Assembly (NCBI GenBank): GCA_014379485.1
Contig: JACMLS010000940.1
Location: forward strand, 1 to 6,593
From: Bacteroidia bacterium
GTDB taxonomy: Bacteria; Bacteroidota; Bacteroidia; B-17B0; Aurantibacillaceae
Direction of reading: 5' to 3'
DNA: 6,593 bases
The notes below the pieces were generated by a model. The model did no database searches. It saw only the letters and a list, made by a program, of their open reading frames with translations, and had not been told where the DNA came from. A program made the translations under genes and the position numbers. Of this stretch, positions 5,830 through 6,593 are shown in pieces (positions within the stretch are counted from its first letter, which is position 1; every line of letters starts with the position of its first letter).

Positions 5830-6593
5830 CTACAGATATTTGTTTGATTCGTTACCGCCTTCATTTCTGGCAATTTCAGAAGGAAGTACTTTTCCTGAAT
5901 AGAGAGAAGCATATGCAGCGGTAAACTCAGCTCCAAAAAACAAGATCATTGAGGAATAAGAAACCCATAAAAGAATTAAAATTATTGAACCTGCAGCTCC
6001 GTAAGCAGAAGCCGGATGCGCTTTTCCGAAATAAAAAGCAAGCGCAGTTTTTCCAATGGTAAATAATAAACCGGTAAGTAAAGAGCCCAGCCAGACATGT
6101 TTCCATTCAATTTTCGCATCGGGCAGTATCTTAAACATAAGCGCGAAAAGAACAGAGATCACGGCAATAGAAAAAAGGAAATTCACACACTCAAAAATGT
6201 CTACCACTAAATCTGATGAATTTCTGCTGATCCAGCCTCCCATTGCTGCAAGCGCTGTAGAAAGAACCAAGGATATTAAAAGCAAAAAGGCAATGGCCAG
6301 GATCAATCCAAACGAAAAAAGTCTTGATTTAAAAAAAAGCAAAATGCCTTTCTGAGGCACAGCCTTAACCTGCCAGATCATGTTTAATGTTTTTTGCAAC
6401 TCAACAAACACACCTGTTGCGCCTACAAGTAAAATTGTAATACCTATTATTGAACCAAAAACTGTTGAGCCTGAGCGCCCCGCTTTTGAAAGCATTTCTT
6501 TTATCTGTAAAGCGGTGTCAGCGCCAAGCGTTCCGGAAATCTGAGCAACAATTTTTTCGTTAACTGTTTCTTTGCCAAAAAAATAACCTGTTA
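5830..6593 (-). CDS. YihY/BrkB-family inner-membrane protein (N-terminus outside window)
   Basis: The frame enters from the right edge and ends at TAG 5832-5830, giving 253 visible residues. The ATG at 6495 is not the likely start: the same frame continues upstream to the edge with family-like sequence (FFGKETVNEKIV, GADTALQIKEML). Five hydrophobic helices are visible at about 43-65, 92-115, 133-155, 167-188 and 200-222 of the visible part. The family usually has six, so the first is probably missing. Diagnostic features are GATGVFVELQ with LNMIW after the first visible helix, and SAYGAAGS leading to LLWVSYSSMILFFGAEFT in the last. The C-terminal tail is short and polar. YihY/BrkB proteins (UPF0761) are inner-membrane proteins of uncertain function; older names such as ribonuclease BN or serum-resistance factor are not reliable guides. 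No functional link to the signalling genes is evident. Confidence 0.93.
   Translation of the reverse strand, partial: TGYFFGKETVNEKIVAQISGTLGADTALQIKEMLSKAGRSGSTVFGSIIGITILLVGATGVFVELQKTLNMIWQVKAVPQKGILLFFKSRLFSFGLILAIAFLLLISLVLSTALAAMGGWISRNSSDLVVDIFECVNFLFSIAVISVLFALMFKILPDAKIEWKHVWLGSLLTGLLFTIGKTALAFYFGKAHPASAYGAAGSIILILLWVSYSSMILFFGAEFTAAYASLYSGKVLPSEIARNEGGNESNKYL

Overview
The window looks like chromosomal DNA from an AT-rich member of the Bacteroidota. The evidence is the gene content: 'FSYSVSHDLRAPLRA'-type PAS kinases, 21-residue ANKEL coiled-coil repeats and a small AAKH heptad protein. The A-rich start contexts without clear Shine-Dalgarno motifs point the same way. Genus cannot be given. 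All five recognisable intact or edge-cut genes, and one apparent gene remnant, lie on the minus strand, so transcription runs right to left.

Right to left: (1) 6593-5830 is the C-terminal part of a YihY/BrkB-family inner-membrane protein, cut by the window edge. (2) 5696-5439 encodes an 85-residue Lys/Ala/His-rich helical protein with AAKH heptads. It has a dyad in its 5' leader and a strong hairpin terminator at 5410-5376, so it looks like its own transcription unit. (3) 5273-4914 encodes a single-domain CheY-like response regulator. The longer reading frame starting at 5384 is probably not used. (4) 4913-4110 is about 800 bases with no intact gene. Its left third holds a frameshifted scrap of signalling-protein coiled coil (two ANKEL units). 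The rest holds inverted repeats and one doubtful small plus-strand ORF. (5) 4109-2154 is a soluble PAS-PAS-coiled coil-PAS-HisKA-HATPase histidine kinase. (6) 2143-1709, 10 bases downstream, is an Rcp1-like single-domain response regulator. (7) 1619-1, 89 bases further on, is a REC-GAF-PAS-PAS sensor protein that runs off the left edge, where a kinase domain would be expected.

Genes 5-7 read as a signalling operon. The soluble kinase probably phosphorylates the adjacent Rcp1-like regulator, and possibly the receiver at the N-terminus of the third protein, giving a branched phosphorelay. No DNA-binding output domain is visible, so the final output is unknown. Nothing here is clearly a new system. 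The items most worth a second look are the decayed gene next to the kinase, the dyads in the 4.4-4.9 kb gap, and the AAKH small protein with its leader dyad.
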